Source: an uncultured Duncaniella sp. (GTDB taxonomy: Bacteria > Bacteroidota > Bacteroidia > Bacteroidales > Muribaculaceae). From it: a stretch of DNA of 64,000 nucleotides. Below are positions 17,389 through 26,149 of the stretch, one piece after another (position 1 is the first letter of the stretch; each line of letters opens with the position of its first letter). The DNA lies in NCBI GenBank assembly GCA_910586305.1, contig CAJUGS010000011.1, forward strand, positions 1 to 64,000. The letters are read 5' to 3'. Under the pieces are notes generated by a model. That model made no database searches, was not told where the DNA came from, and was given only the letters and a program-made list of their open reading frames with translations. A program made the position numbers and the translations under genes.

Positions 17389-18246
17389 ATGGCAAAAGAT
17401 GTAGATCTTTCATCATCAGAATGGATTGACCTTATATTTGAAGGAAAGAACAAGGAGTTCGGCGCATACGAGCTCCGCAAGGCTTCGGCTAAGCGCCACA
17501 ACCGCGCTATGCTCGTTATCCTCGTCGTTCTTCTCATTGTGGCACTTCTGGGCCTTCTGGCCAACACCGTTCTCCAGCAGAACGATGCTCGCCCCGAGGA
17601 CCAGGTAGAGCAGGCTATCATTGACTACTCCGCCGATGAGCAGGAAGAAGAAGAGGAAGAAGAACCCGAGCAGCAGCGTGTTGAAGAGCAGCAGCCTGAA
17701 GCTCTCCCCGAAGAAATCCTCAATACTGTCAAGGCTACTGAGCTCCAGATTACCCGTGATGAAGAGGTAGTCGAGGAAATCAAGTCGCAGGACGACCTCA
17801 AGGAAACCGATACCGCTATTGGTAATACCGACTTTGACAAGGGTACCGATGACCTTAACGTGGTCCGTGAACACAAAGAGGAAGTCATCGTTGAAGAGAA
17901 GAAGCCCGAACCCGTTGACGACAATCGTGTCTTCGACGTTGTAGAGCAGAAGCCCCAGTTCCCCGGTGGCGAGGCTGCACTTCTGAAATACGTGGCTGAG
18001 CATATCCGCTATCCGGCCATGGCTCAGGAGAACAACGTTCAGGGTCGCGTGGTTGTACAGTTCGTCGTTACCAAAACAGGTAGCGTTGGCGAAGTTAAGG
18101 TTGTCCGTGGAAAGGATCCCGACCTTGACAAGGAGGCAGTTCGCGTTGTTAAGTCGCTCCCTGCTTTCGTGCCCGGCAAGATGAACGGTCATGCCGTGAA
18201 CGTATGGTACACTCTTCCAATCCAGTTTAAACTTCAGGGAGTATAA
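17389..18246 (+). CDS. tonB: TonB family energy transducer
   Basis: TonB spans the periplasm and transmits inner-membrane energy to outer-membrane TonB-dependent receptors such as SusC-type importers. The 285-residue protein has a cytoplasmic N-terminus with a LRKASAKRHNRA segment, a membrane helix near residues 40-62, a long acidic glutamate-rich linker (about 80-190), and a C-terminal TonB domain with QKPQFPGGEAALLKYV, QGRVVVQFVV and LPAFVPGKMNG. The linker is acidic rather than the classical proline/lysine-rich type. A strong terminator follows. Confidence 0.9.
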   Translation: MAKDVDLSSSEWIDLIFEGKNKEFGAYELRKASAKRHNRAMLVILVVLLIVALLGLLANTVLQQNDARPEDQVEQAIIDYSADEQEEEEEEEPEQQRVEEQQPEALPEEILNTVKATELQITRDEEVVEEIKSQDDLKETDTAIGNTDFDKGTDDLNVVREHKEEVIVEEKKPEPVDDNRVFDVVEQKPQFPGGEAALLKYVAEHIRYPAMAQENNVQGRVVVQFVVTKTGSVGEVKVVRGKDPDLDKEAVRVVKSLPAFVPGKMNGHAVNVWYTLPIQFKLQGV

Positions 18247-18268
18247 TCCCAAAGTGATAACCTGTTAA

Positions 18269-18319
18269 AAGTATCCCCGGTGATAAGACTTTTTTAAGTC
18301 AGAATCACCGGGGATACTT
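18269..18319 (+). terminator. Terminator of the exb-tonB operon
   Basis: A 16-base arm at 18269-18284 (core GTATCCCCGGTGAT) pairs perfectly with 18304-18319. The loop contains a second small inverted repeat (GACT/AGTC). A T-rich stretch follows (18317-18331). Confidence 0.85.
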
Positions 18320-18399
18320 TCATTATTTTTTTGTTGGATTTTTAGGCGCAGAGTGATATTCGAGTTGTAATTGATGCATTGAGGCAATAAATGAATTTT

Positions 18400-18413
18400 A
18401 ACATATATATGTT
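18400..18413. promoter_or_regulatory. 14-base palindrome upstream of the arabinose promoter
   Basis: AACATATATATGTT is a perfect 14-base palindrome located 19 bases upstream of the -33 element of the arabinose operon. A related imperfect copy, TTAAACATATATTTTAA, follows at about 18415-18431. The position suits an activator or cAMP-receptor-like site; the binding protein is unknown. Confidence 0.4.
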
Positions 18414-18431
18414 GTTAAACATATATTTTAA

Positions 18432-18463
18432 TTTGTATATCACAGAGATAAGCGTTAATTTTG
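18432..18463 (+). promoter_or_regulatory. Consensus promoter of the arabinose operon
   Basis: TTTG (18432-18435), a 20-base spacer and TAATTTTG (18456-18463) fit the Bacteroidetes promoter consensus exactly. The predicted start of transcription near 18470 is immediately before the inverted repeat at 18475-18497. Confidence 0.75.
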
Positions 18464-18474
18464 GGCCATAAATT

Positions 18475-18497
18475 ATGAGTGTTGTTTTTACACTCAT
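18475..18497. promoter_or_regulatory. Inverted repeat at the arabinose transcription start, candidate AraR operator
   Basis: ATGAGTGT (18475-18482) and ACACTCAT (18490-18497) form a perfect 8-base inverted repeat with a 7-base spacer. It overlaps or directly follows the predicted transcription start of the operon that includes araR, where a repressor would block transcription. Assignment to AraR is inference. The repeat could also form an RNA hairpin in the leader. Confidence 0.45.
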
Positions 18498-18536
18498 ATA
18501 AGGAAACCAACCTCAATAATTCAAACTATATTATCC

Positions 18537-19688
18537 ATGAAACATCACGTTTTAATCCTTGCAGTGGCCTCGGCCTCTCTTGTTTTGGCTTCGTGTGGCG
18601 GCCAGAAGACCTCTGCCACCCATAGTGCCTCAGGTATTGATGCCGCAAAGTTTGCAGACACTCGCGACGGTAAGCCAACCGCACTCTATACCCTTCGCTC
18701 TTCCTCTGGAATTGAGGCCGACATCACAAATTATGGCGGACGCATTGTTTCGCTCATGGTGCCTGACAGAGATGGCAATATGCTTGATGTCGTGCTGGGA
18801 TTTGACAGCATTGCAGCCTACTATCCCGAAAACAACAAGACAGATTTTGGCGCAGCCATCGGTCGTTATGGCAATCGCATTGATCACGGACGTTTGGTGA
18901 TTGACGGTGACAGCATTCAGCTTCCTGTGAATAATTTCGGGCATTCTCTTCATGGAGGTCCCAACGGTTGGCAATATCAGGTCTACTCTGCCGAGCAGCC
19001 CAATGACTCCACTCTTGTGCTTACAATGGACTCTCCCGACGGCGATAACGGATTCCCGGGCAATATTCATGCCGTCGTGACCTACACGCTTCTTCCGGGC
19101 AACAAACTTGATATAGCTTACTCGGCTACGACCGATCGCCCGACAGTCATCAACCTCACCAATCATTCCTATTTCAACCTCGGTGGCGATGCCTCCAGGG
19201 CTATTCTCGACCATGATCTTGAGATAAACTCTTCGGGTTTTACCCCGATTGACTCTACATATATGACCACGGGAGAGATTCTGCCTGTCGAGAATACACC
19301 CATGGATTTCCGTTCGGCCAAAGCTATCGGATGCGAGATTGACAATTTCGAGTACGAACAGCTCAAAAACGGCAACGGCTATGATCACAACTGGGTGCTC
19401 GATACCAAGGGTGATATCAATACCATTGCCGCCACTCTCTCTGCTCCTTCTACCGGTATCGGCATGAATATCTACACCACAGAGCCCGGCATCCAGGTTT
19501 ATTCCGGCAATTTCCTTGACGGGACAGTCACCGGAAAGGGTGGGGTTGTTTACAACCAGCGCACCGGTATAGCTATGGAGACACAGCATTATCCCGACTC
19601 TCCCAACAAGCCGCAGTGGCCTTCTACTCTCGTCCGTCCGGGTGAGACCTACTCAAGCCACACTGTTTTGGAATTCTACAACTTCTAA
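18537..19688 (+). CDS. galM: Aldose 1-epimerase, lipoprotein
   Basis: The 383-residue protein is a galactose-mutarotase-type epimerase that interconverts sugar anomers. It has a lipoprotein signal peptide ending in LASCGG (lipidation cysteine near residue 20), so it probably acts on sugars in the periplasm or at the outer membrane. Motifs include GRYGNRIDHGR, SLHGGPNGWQY, TVINLTNHSYFNLGG and the catalytic-glutamate region MAMETQHYPDSPN (reading AMETQHYPDSPNKP). As first gene of the arabinose operon it would prepare the anomer for the symporter or isomerase. Confidence 0.93.
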   Translation: MKHHVLILAVASASLVLASCGGQKTSATHSASGIDAAKFADTRDGKPTALYTLRSSSGIEADITNYGGRIVSLMVPDRDGNMLDVVLGFDSIAAYYPENNKTDFGAAIGRYGNRIDHGRLVIDGDSIQLPVNNFGHSLHGGPNGWQYQVYSAEQPNDSTLVLTMDSPDGDNGFPGNIHAVVTYTLLPGNKLDIAYSATTDRPTVINLTNHSYFNLGGDASRAILDHDLEINSSGFTPIDSTYMTTGEILPVENTPMDFRSAKAIGCEIDNFEYEQLKNGNGYDHNWVLDTKGDINTIAATLSAPSTGIGMNIYTTEPGIQVYSGNFLDGTVTGKGGVVYNQRTGIAMETQHYPDSPNKPQWPSTLVRPGETYSSHTVLEFYNF

Positions 19689-19729
19689 CTTACCAATTTA
19701 TACCTTAAAACCTAAACAATTTATCAACA

Positions 19730-21409
19730 ATGGGATTTCTTGACTGGATCGTTATCGCGCTATTCTTTGTAGCGTTGGTCCTCATCATCGTCTGGGTATC
19801 CAGACAGAAGCAGAATACTGCTTCCGACTACTTCCTCGGAGGCAAGGATGCGACATGGATTGCCATCGGTGCGTCGATTTTCGCATCTAACATTGGTTCG
19901 GAACACCTTATCGGTCTTGCAGGTGCCGGCGCATCGAGTGGTATGGCCATGGCTCACTGGGAGATTCAGGGCTGGATGATTCTTCTTCTCGGCTGGGTGT
20001 TCGTTCCGTTCTATACTCGCTCAATGGTCTATACCATGCCTGAGTTCCTGGAGCGTCGCTATAACGGTGCGTCGCGTACTATCCTCTCTCTTATCTCCCT
20101 TATCAGCTATGTACTCACCAAGGTGGCTGTAACTGTCTATGCCGGTGGTCTTGTGTTCCAGCAGGTGTTTGGAATCGAGACACTCTGGGGAATTGATTTC
20201 TTCTGGATTGCCGCAATCGGACTTGTACTCCTTACAGCTGTCTACACCATTGTTGGAGGTATGAAATCGGTGCTCTACACATCGGTGCTCCAGACCCCCA
20301 TTCTTCTGCTTGGCTCGCTTATAATCCTTGTCCTCGGTCTCCGTGCTCTCGGCGGATGGGACGAGATGATGAGAGTGTGCTCTATTGTAGAAGTCAATGA
20401 GTATGGCGATACAATGACCAATCTTATCCGTGACAACCGTGATTCCAACTATCCCTGGCTTGGAGCTCTTATCGGTTCATCTGTCATTGGTTTCTGGTAC
20501 TGGTGTACTGACCAGTTCATTGTGCAGCGAGTTCTGTCGGGTAAGAATGAGAAAGAGTCTCGTCGAGGCACTATCTTTGGAGCCTATCTCAAGCTTCTCC
20601 CCGTGTTCCTCTTCCTCATACCGGGTATGATAGCATATGCTCTCAGCCATGAAGGTATCGTGGTCAATGGCGAGACATTTGTCCTCTCCACTCCCGATGC
20701 TGCTTTCCCAACACTCGTGGCCAAGCTTCTTCCTGCCGGTGTGAAGGGTCTGATTGTCTGTGGTATTCTTGCCGCGCTCATGTCGTCGCTCGCGTCTCTG
20801 TTCAACTCATCGTCCGCACTCTTCACTATTGACTTCTACCAGCGTTTCCATCCTGATACCGACCCCAAGAAACTTGTGCGTATCGGCCAGGCTGCCACAG
20901 TGGTCATTGTGTTCCTCGGCATCATCTGGATTCCCGTGATGCGTTCGATGGGTGATGTCCTTTACAACTATCTGCAGGAAGTTCAGTCGGTTCTCGCTCC
21001 CGGTATTGCCGCAGCCTTCCTTATGGGTATCGTATGGAAGCGTGCTACTGCCCAGGGTGGTATGTGGGGCCTTATCACTGGTCTTGCCATCGGTATCACT
21101 CGACTGAGTGCAAAGATTTGGTATGACTTCAACCCCGTTGAAGGCGACCACAACTGGTTCCAGTATATGTTCTATGATTGCAACTGGTTGTTCTTCTGCG
21201 GATGGATGCTTCTCTTCTGCCTTGTCGTGGTGTTCGTTGTCAGCCTGTTTACCAAGGCTCCCGATCCCGCCAAAATCCAGGGTCTTGTATTCGGCACATC
21301 CACACCCGAACAGCGGATGGCTACATTCAACAGCTGGAACCGCTGGGATGTGATCCACTCTGTCATTATCCTTGGCATTACAGCTGCATTCTACATATAT
21401 TTCTGGTAA
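19730..21409 (+). CDS. Sodium:solute symporter (SSS family), probable arabinose transporter
   Basis: This 559-residue inner-membrane protein has about 14 membrane helices and sodium/sugar symporter signatures, including SDYFLGGKDATWIAIGASIFASN near residue 31 and the segment LAALMSSLASLFNSSSALF. It is placed between the aldose epimerase and araR in an arabinose operon with the same gene order I recall for Bacteroides thetaiotaomicron, so L-arabinose is the likely substrate. Length and topology fit bacterial glucose/galactose-type SSS transporters. Confidence 0.88.
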   Translation: MGFLDWIVIALFFVALVLIIVWVSRQKQNTASDYFLGGKDATWIAIGASIFASNIGSEHLIGLAGAGASSGMAMAHWEIQGWMILLLGWVFVPFYTRSMVYTMPEFLERRYNGASRTILSLISLISYVLTKVAVTVYAGGLVFQQVFGIETLWGIDFFWIAAIGLVLLTAVYTIVGGMKSVLYTSVLQTPILLLGSLIILVLGLRALGGWDEMMRVCSIVEVNEYGDTMTNLIRDNRDSNYPWLGALIGSSVIGFWYWCTDQFIVQRVLSGKNEKESRRGTIFGAYLKLLPVFLFLIPGMIAYALSHEGIVVNGETFVLSTPDAAFPTLVAKLLPAGVKGLIVCGILAALMSSLASLFNSSSALFTIDFYQRFHPDTDPKKLVRIGQAATVVIVFLGIIWIPVMRSMGDVLYNYLQEVQSVLAPGIAAAFLMGIVWKRATAQGGMWGLITGLAIGITRLSAKIWYDFNPVEGDHNWFQYMFYDCNWLFFCGWMLLFCLVVVFVVSLFTKAPDPAKIQGLVFGTSTPEQRMATFNSWNRWDVIHSVIILGITAAFYIYFW

Positions 21410-21425
21410 TGAAATTTTCCCGACA

Positions 21426-22100
21426 GTGAGCTTCTACAGTGAAAATCCGCGTTTTTTTGTAGCTGTTGACTGCATTATCTTCAGCGTGGTTGAGGAGAAG
21501 CTGTGCCTTCTCCTCACCAAGCGAAGATTTGAGCCGGAAATGGGCAAGTGGTCCCTCATGGGAGGATTTGTCCAGGAGGATGAAAGCACCGACACGGCTG
21601 CCCGTCGTGTGTTAAAACAGCTCACCGGACTCGAGAATGTCTATATGGAACAGGTCAGCGCGTTTGGTGAGATCGGACGAGATCCTGGCGAAAGAGTAAT
21701 CTCTATTGCCTACTACGCCCTCCTTGGCCCCGGTGAGTATATTCCCCGTCTGCTCGCTGAGTATAATGCCGAATGGGTACCTCTTGATTCGCTCCCGCCA
21801 CTTGGTTTTGACCATCCGGATATGGTGGAAAAGGCTCTCTCCAAGCTTAGAGAGAGCATAGCTGTACGCCCCATAGGTTTCAATCTCCTTTCCGAGCTTT
21901 TTACGCTCACTCAGCTTCAGACGCTTTATGAGACAATCATGGGTCATCCCATCGACAAACGAAACTTTCGTAAGCGTATAGCCGATACTCCTTGTATCGA
22001 GAAGACACCGTATATCGACAAGACCTCGTCTCGACGCGGCGCGTCACTCTACCGTTACAACGAATCGCTATTCAATACTTTATCCAAATTCAAAATCTGA
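21426..22100 (+). CDS. araR: Nudix-type transcriptional regulator AraR
   Basis: The 224-residue protein joins an N-terminal Nudix fold (about 1-140) to a C-terminal winged helix (about 150-220), like the Bacteroides AraR repressor of arabinose genes. The Nudix box is degenerate: the segment after GFVQEDE reads RVLKQLTG rather than REUxEExG, so hydrolase activity is unlikely and ligand sensing is expected. I chose the GTG at 21426, 16 bases after the symporter stop, which gives the family start SFYSENPRFFVAVDCIIF. An upstream TTG inside the symporter is less likely. Confidence 0.88.
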   Translation: MSFYSENPRFFVAVDCIIFSVVEEKLCLLLTKRRFEPEMGKWSLMGGFVQEDESTDTAARRVLKQLTGLENVYMEQVSAFGEIGRDPGERVISIAYYALLGPGEYIPRLLAEYNAEWVPLDSLPPLGFDHPDMVEKALSKLRESIAVRPIGFNLLSELFTLTQLQTLYETIMGHPIDKRNFRKRIADTPCIEKTPYIDKTSSRRGASLYRYNESLFNTLSKFKI

Positions 22101-22107
22101 TACAATC

Positions 22108-22803
22108 ATGCTCGAAGAACTTAAAGAAAAAGTCTATAAAGCAAATATAGAGCTCGTGAAACACGGACTCGTCATATTCACATGGGGAAATGTCTCCGGA
22201 ATAGACCGCGAGAAGGGTCTTGTAGTCATCAAGCCCAGCGGTGTTGACTATGACGATATGAAGGCTGAAGATATGGTTGTTGTCGACCTCGCCAGCGGCG
22301 AAGTGGTCGAGGGCAATCTTCGTCCTTCTTCCGATACGCCTACCCATCTTGCCATCTATCGTGCGTTCCCCGAGGTTGGGGGAGTGGTGCATACCCATTC
22401 CACTTACGCTACCGCGTGGGCGCAGGCCGGATGTGACATCCCCAATATCGGAACCACTCAGGCCGACTATTTCCACGATGCGATACCCTGTACCCCCGAT
22501 ATGACACGCGAGGAGGTGATGGGTGACTATGAACTTGAGACAGGCAATGTCATCGTGCGCCGTTTCGACGGAATAAACCCGATGCATACTCCGGCCGTTC
22601 TTGTAAAGAATCATGGTCCGTTTGCCTGGGGCAAGACTCCTGCCGATGCTGTCCATAATGCAGTGGTGATGGAGCAGGTGGCCAAGATGGCTTTCATTGC
22701 CTACCAGGTCAATCCGAATCTCACAATGAATCCGCTTCTGATTGAAAAGCATTTCGAGCGCAAGCATGGCGCAAATGCCTATTATGGTCAGATAAAGAAA
22801 TAA
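22108..22803 (+). CDS. araD: L-ribulose-5-phosphate 4-epimerase
   Basis: AraD converts L-ribulose 5-phosphate to D-xylulose 5-phosphate, the last dedicated step of arabinose use. The 231-residue protein is a class II aldolase-fold epimerase with TWGNVSGIDRE, KPSGVDYDDM, SSDTPTHLAIYRAFP and the zinc-ligand HTHSTYATAWAQ. Length equals the typical 231 residues. It begins 7 bases after araR and precedes araA. Confidence 0.96.
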   Translation: MLEELKEKVYKANIELVKHGLVIFTWGNVSGIDREKGLVVIKPSGVDYDDMKAEDMVVVDLASGEVVEGNLRPSSDTPTHLAIYRAFPEVGGVVHTHSTYATAWAQAGCDIPNIGTTQADYFHDAIPCTPDMTREEVMGDYELETGNVIVRRFDGINPMHTPAVLVKNHGPFAWGKTPADAVHNAVVMEQVAKMAFIAYQVNPNLTMNPLLIEKHFERKHGANAYYGQIKK

Positions 22804-22850
22804 AAAACATACAGTAAAAAACTCTAACCAAATCAAAAATAGAAACAATC

Positions 22851-24386
22851 ATGTTTGAAAATTATGAAATATGGTGGGTGACAGGTGCCCAGCTTCTCTA
22901 CGGCGGTGATGCAGTTATATCCGTCGACGCTCACTCCAAGGAAATGGTAGAAGGTCTTAACAAGTCGGGTCGTATCCCTGTAAAGATAGTCTACAAAGGC
23001 ACTGCCAACTCTTCTCGCGAGGTGGCCGACATCATGAAAGCCGCTAACAATGATGATCGTTGTGTGGGTGTTATGACTTGGATGCACACTTTCTCTCCTG
23101 CCAAGATGTGGATTCACGGTCTCCAGCAGCTCAACAAGCCTCTTCTCCATTTCCACACCCAGTATAATGCCGAAATTCCCTGGGATACCATGGATATGGA
23201 CTTCATGAACCTGAATCAGAGTGCACACGGTGACCGTGAGTTCGGACATATCTGCACACGTATGCGTCTGCGTCGTAAGGTAGTCGTAGGCCACTGGACT
23301 GACGCCAAGGCCCAGGACCGTATTGCGGTATGGGCTCGCGTGGCTGCCGCATGGGCCGACTCGCAGGATATGCTCATTATCCGTTTCGGCGATCAGATGA
23401 ATAATGTGGCTGTTACTGACGGTGACAAGGTGGAGGCTGAGCAGCGTCTCGGCTACCATGTCGACTATACTCCGGTTTCGGAACTCATGGAATATTGGAA
23501 GAAAGTCGATGCGGCAGATGTAGACGCTCTTGTAGAAACATATTTCAAGGAGTATGCCCATGATAAGGCGCTCGAAGAGAAGGAAAGCGCCGGTTACAAG
23601 TCGGTGTGGAATGCAGCTCGTGCCGAACTTGCCCTTCGTGCGATCCTCAAGGCTAAGGGAGCCAAGGGCTTTACCACCAACTTTGACGATCTTGGCTGCG
23701 ATGACATCAACGATCCCAACTTCGTAGGTTTCGACCAGATACCCGGTCTTGCATCACAGCGCCTTATGGCTGAAGGCTATGGCTTCGGTGCCGAAGGCGA
23801 CTGGAAGAGCGCTGCTCTCTATCGCACTGTATGGTTTATGTCTCAAGGTCTTCCCAAAGGCTGCTCGTTCCTCGAAGACTACACACTCAACTTCGATGGA
23901 GCCAACAGTTCAATCCTCCAGGCCCATATGCTTGAGATATGCCCCCTCATTGCCGAAGAACGTCCTCGTCTCGAAGTTCACTTCCTCGGCATCGGTGTCC
24001 GTAAGGCTCAGACCGCACGTCTCGTCTTCACCTCCAAGCCTGAAAAGGGTGTGACTGCCACTGTGGTCGATCTTGGAAACCGTTTCCGTCTCATTGTCAA
24101 CGACGTAGAGTGCATCAAGTCCAAGCCCCTTCCCAAGCTCCCGGTTGCATCGGCTCTATGGATTCCCATGCCTGACTTCGAGACCGGAGCTGCAGCATGG
24201 ATTCTTGCAGGTGGCACACATCACTCCTGCTTCTCATATGACCTTACTTCTGAGTACTGGGAAGATTATGCCGAGATTGCCGGAATAGAGATGGCCCACA
24301 TCAATAAGGATACCACAATTCCGACCTTCAAGAATGAACTTCGTTGGAACGAGGTCTACTATATGCTCAACAAATCACTCTGCTAA
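22851..24386 (+). CDS. araA: L-arabinose isomerase
   Basis: AraA isomerises L-arabinose to L-ribulose in the cytoplasm. The 511-residue protein has family features including WWVTGAQLLYGGDAV at the N-terminus, MTWMHTFSPAKMWI, PLLHFHTQYNAEIPWD, and the metal-site region SFLEDYTLNF. Length is close to the 500 residues of characterised enzymes. It lies between araD and araB; the gap to araB is 3 bases. Confidence 0.96.
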   Translation: MFENYEIWWVTGAQLLYGGDAVISVDAHSKEMVEGLNKSGRIPVKIVYKGTANSSREVADIMKAANNDDRCVGVMTWMHTFSPAKMWIHGLQQLNKPLLHFHTQYNAEIPWDTMDMDFMNLNQSAHGDREFGHICTRMRLRRKVVVGHWTDAKAQDRIAVWARVAAAWADSQDMLIIRFGDQMNNVAVTDGDKVEAEQRLGYHVDYTPVSELMEYWKKVDAADVDALVETYFKEYAHDKALEEKESAGYKSVWNAARAELALRAILKAKGAKGFTTNFDDLGCDDINDPNFVGFDQIPGLASQRLMAEGYGFGAEGDWKSAALYRTVWFMSQGLPKGCSFLEDYTLNFDGANSSILQAHMLEICPLIAEERPRLEVHFLGIGVRKAQTARLVFTSKPEKGVTATVVDLGNRFRLIVNDVECIKSKPLPKLPVASALWIPMPDFETGAAAWILAGGTHHSCFSYDLTSEYWEDYAEIAGIEMAHINKDTTIPTFKNELRWNEVYYMLNKSLC

Positions 24387-24389
24387 GAT

Positions 24390-25991
24390 ATGTCGGACCT
24401 CATCAACGCAAAAGCCACAATTGAGACAGGTAAGGCCATCCTTGGTATCGAGTTTGGCTCTACCCGCATCAAGGCAGTTCTCATTGACGAGAACAACAAT
24501 CCGATAGCACAGGGCAGTCACCAGTGGGAAAACCAGCTTGTTGACGGTCTTTGGACTTATAGTCTGGAGGCTATCTGGGCAGGAGTGCAGGATTGCTATC
24601 GCGACCTGCGAGACAATGTCCTGTCGCTCTACGGGGTTGAAATCAAGACTCTTGCCGCAATCGGAATCAGCGCTATGATGCATGGTTATATGCCTTTCGA
24701 CAAGGACGGCAATCTCCTTGCTCCATTCCGTACATGGCGTAATACCAATACGGGAGAGGCTGCGGCAAAGCTTTCCGAACTTTTCGTCTACAACATACCT
24801 CTGCGCTGGAGCATTTCGCATCTCTATCAGGCTATTCTTGATAAGGAATCCCACGTGAAGGATGTGAACTTCCTCACCACTTTGGCCGGATATATCCATT
24901 GGCGACTCACCGGTGAGAAGGTACTCGGTGTGGGAGATGCGTCAGGTATGCTGCCGATTGATCCGGCCACCAAGGACTTCTCGACCGAGATGATTGACAA
25001 GTTTGACAATCTTGTGGCTCCCGAAGAATATCCGTGGACTCTTCGTTCCATTCTTCCCAAGGTGCTGCCGGCCGGAGTACGTGCTGGTGTGCTGACAGCT
25101 GTTGGTGCGACACTGCTTGATACCACCGGACATCTTCAGGCCGGAATTCCTCTCTGTCCTCCCGAAGGCGATGCGGGCACCGGAATGGTCGCTACTAACG
25201 CTGTAGAACAGCGCACAGGTAATGTTTCGGCAGGTACGTCGTCGTTCTCGATGATTGTGCTTGAGAAGGAGCTCTCTCGTCCCTATGAGGAAATAGACAT
25301 GGTTACCACTCCCGACGGCAGTCTTGTAGCTATGGTGCATTGCAACAATTGCACATCCGACCTGAATGCCTGGGTGGGACTCTTCCGTGAATATACCGAG
25401 CTTATGGGACTTCCTGTCGACATGAACGAGATATATGGCAAGCTTTACAACTGCGCTCTTGGCGGTGACGCTGACTGTGGCGGTCTGGTGGCTTATAACT
25501 TCTTCTCTGGTGAACCGGTTGTCGGTTTCTCTGAAGGAAGTCCTCTCGTAGTTCGTTCGGTTTCCGACAAGTTCAGTCTCGCCAACCTCATGCGTTCTCA
25601 CCTTCATGCATCTGTTGCCGTGCTAAAGATTGGCAACGACATTCTTTTTGACAAGGAGAATGTGAAGGTAGATCGCATCACTGGTCACGGCGGCCTGTTC
25701 AAGACCCCGGTAGTGGGACAGCGTATCCTTGCCGCCGCTCTCAACTCGCCGATTTCCGTAATGGAGACCGCCGGTGAGGGTGGTGCATGGGGTATGGCGC
25801 TGCTCGGAGCCTTCATGGTCCATGGTGGAATGTCTACACTTCCTGCATGGCTCAACGAAGTTGTGTTCCGTGGCAATGCCGGTACTGAAATCGCTCCCAC
25901 TCCCGAAGATGTATCGGGTTTCAACGCCTATATAGAGAACTATATGCGCCGTCTCCCCGTTGAGCGCGCAGCTGTTGACACCAACCGATAG
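24390..25991 (+). CDS. araB: FGGY family carbohydrate kinase, probable L-ribulokinase
   Basis: The 533-residue protein belongs to the FGGY sugar kinases. It has the N-terminal phosphate loop GIEFGSTRIKAVLID, a catalytic-region segment GDASGMLPID, and the C-terminal nucleotide-site region ITGHGGLFKTP and AGEGGAWGMALLGA. It starts 3 bases after araA, so phosphorylation of L-ribulose is the natural assignment. It resembles the B. theta type of kinase more than classical E. coli AraB. A strong terminator follows. Confidence 0.9.
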   Translation: MSDLINAKATIETGKAILGIEFGSTRIKAVLIDENNNPIAQGSHQWENQLVDGLWTYSLEAIWAGVQDCYRDLRDNVLSLYGVEIKTLAAIGISAMMHGYMPFDKDGNLLAPFRTWRNTNTGEAAAKLSELFVYNIPLRWSISHLYQAILDKESHVKDVNFLTTLAGYIHWRLTGEKVLGVGDASGMLPIDPATKDFSTEMIDKFDNLVAPEEYPWTLRSILPKVLPAGVRAGVLTAVGATLLDTTGHLQAGIPLCPPEGDAGTGMVATNAVEQRTGNVSAGTSSFSMIVLEKELSRPYEEIDMVTTPDGSLVAMVHCNNCTSDLNAWVGLFREYTELMGLPVDMNEIYGKLYNCALGGDADCGGLVAYNFFSGEPVVGFSEGSPLVVRSVSDKFSLANLMRSHLHASVAVLKIGNDILFDKENVKVDRITGHGGLFKTPVVGQRILAAALNSPISVMETAGEGGAWGMALLGAFMVHGGMSTLPAWLNEVVFRGNAGTEIAPTPEDVSGFNAYIENYMRRLPVERAAVDTNR

Positions 25992-26011
25992 TCTGATTAC
26001 ACTACCCATAT

Positions 26012-26051
26012 ACCGGGCGAGGTTTCCGCAAGGATTCCCGCCCGGTTTTTT
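26012..26051 (+). terminator. Terminator of the arabinose operon
   Basis: ACCGGGCG (26012-26019) pairs with CGCCCGGT (26039-26046), followed by a run of six T residues (26046-26051). The loop also contains partial complementarity. Confidence 0.85.
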
Positions 26052-26109
26052 CATCTGTATATCAAGGTTAAAAATTAAGAAATATTATCCGTAATGCCGT
26101 CTTGATTGT

Positions 26110-26117
26110 TATCTTTG
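26110..26117 (+). promoter_or_regulatory. -7 box upstream of the first NSS transporter
   Basis: TATCTTTG matches TAnnTTTG and lies 32 bases upstream of the ATG at 26150. No exact -33 TTTG is visible. Confidence 0.5.
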
Positions 26118-26149
26118 CAGTCATTTACTATTATAACTGATTGTTTGAT

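Noticed and set aside
17416..18252. 278-codon frame antisense to tonB
   Set aside because: It arises from the glutamate-rich linker read backwards; TonB is certain on the plus strand.
18630..19589. 319-codon frame antisense to the aldose epimerase
   Set aside because: It is a shadow of a gene with clear family motifs on the other strand.
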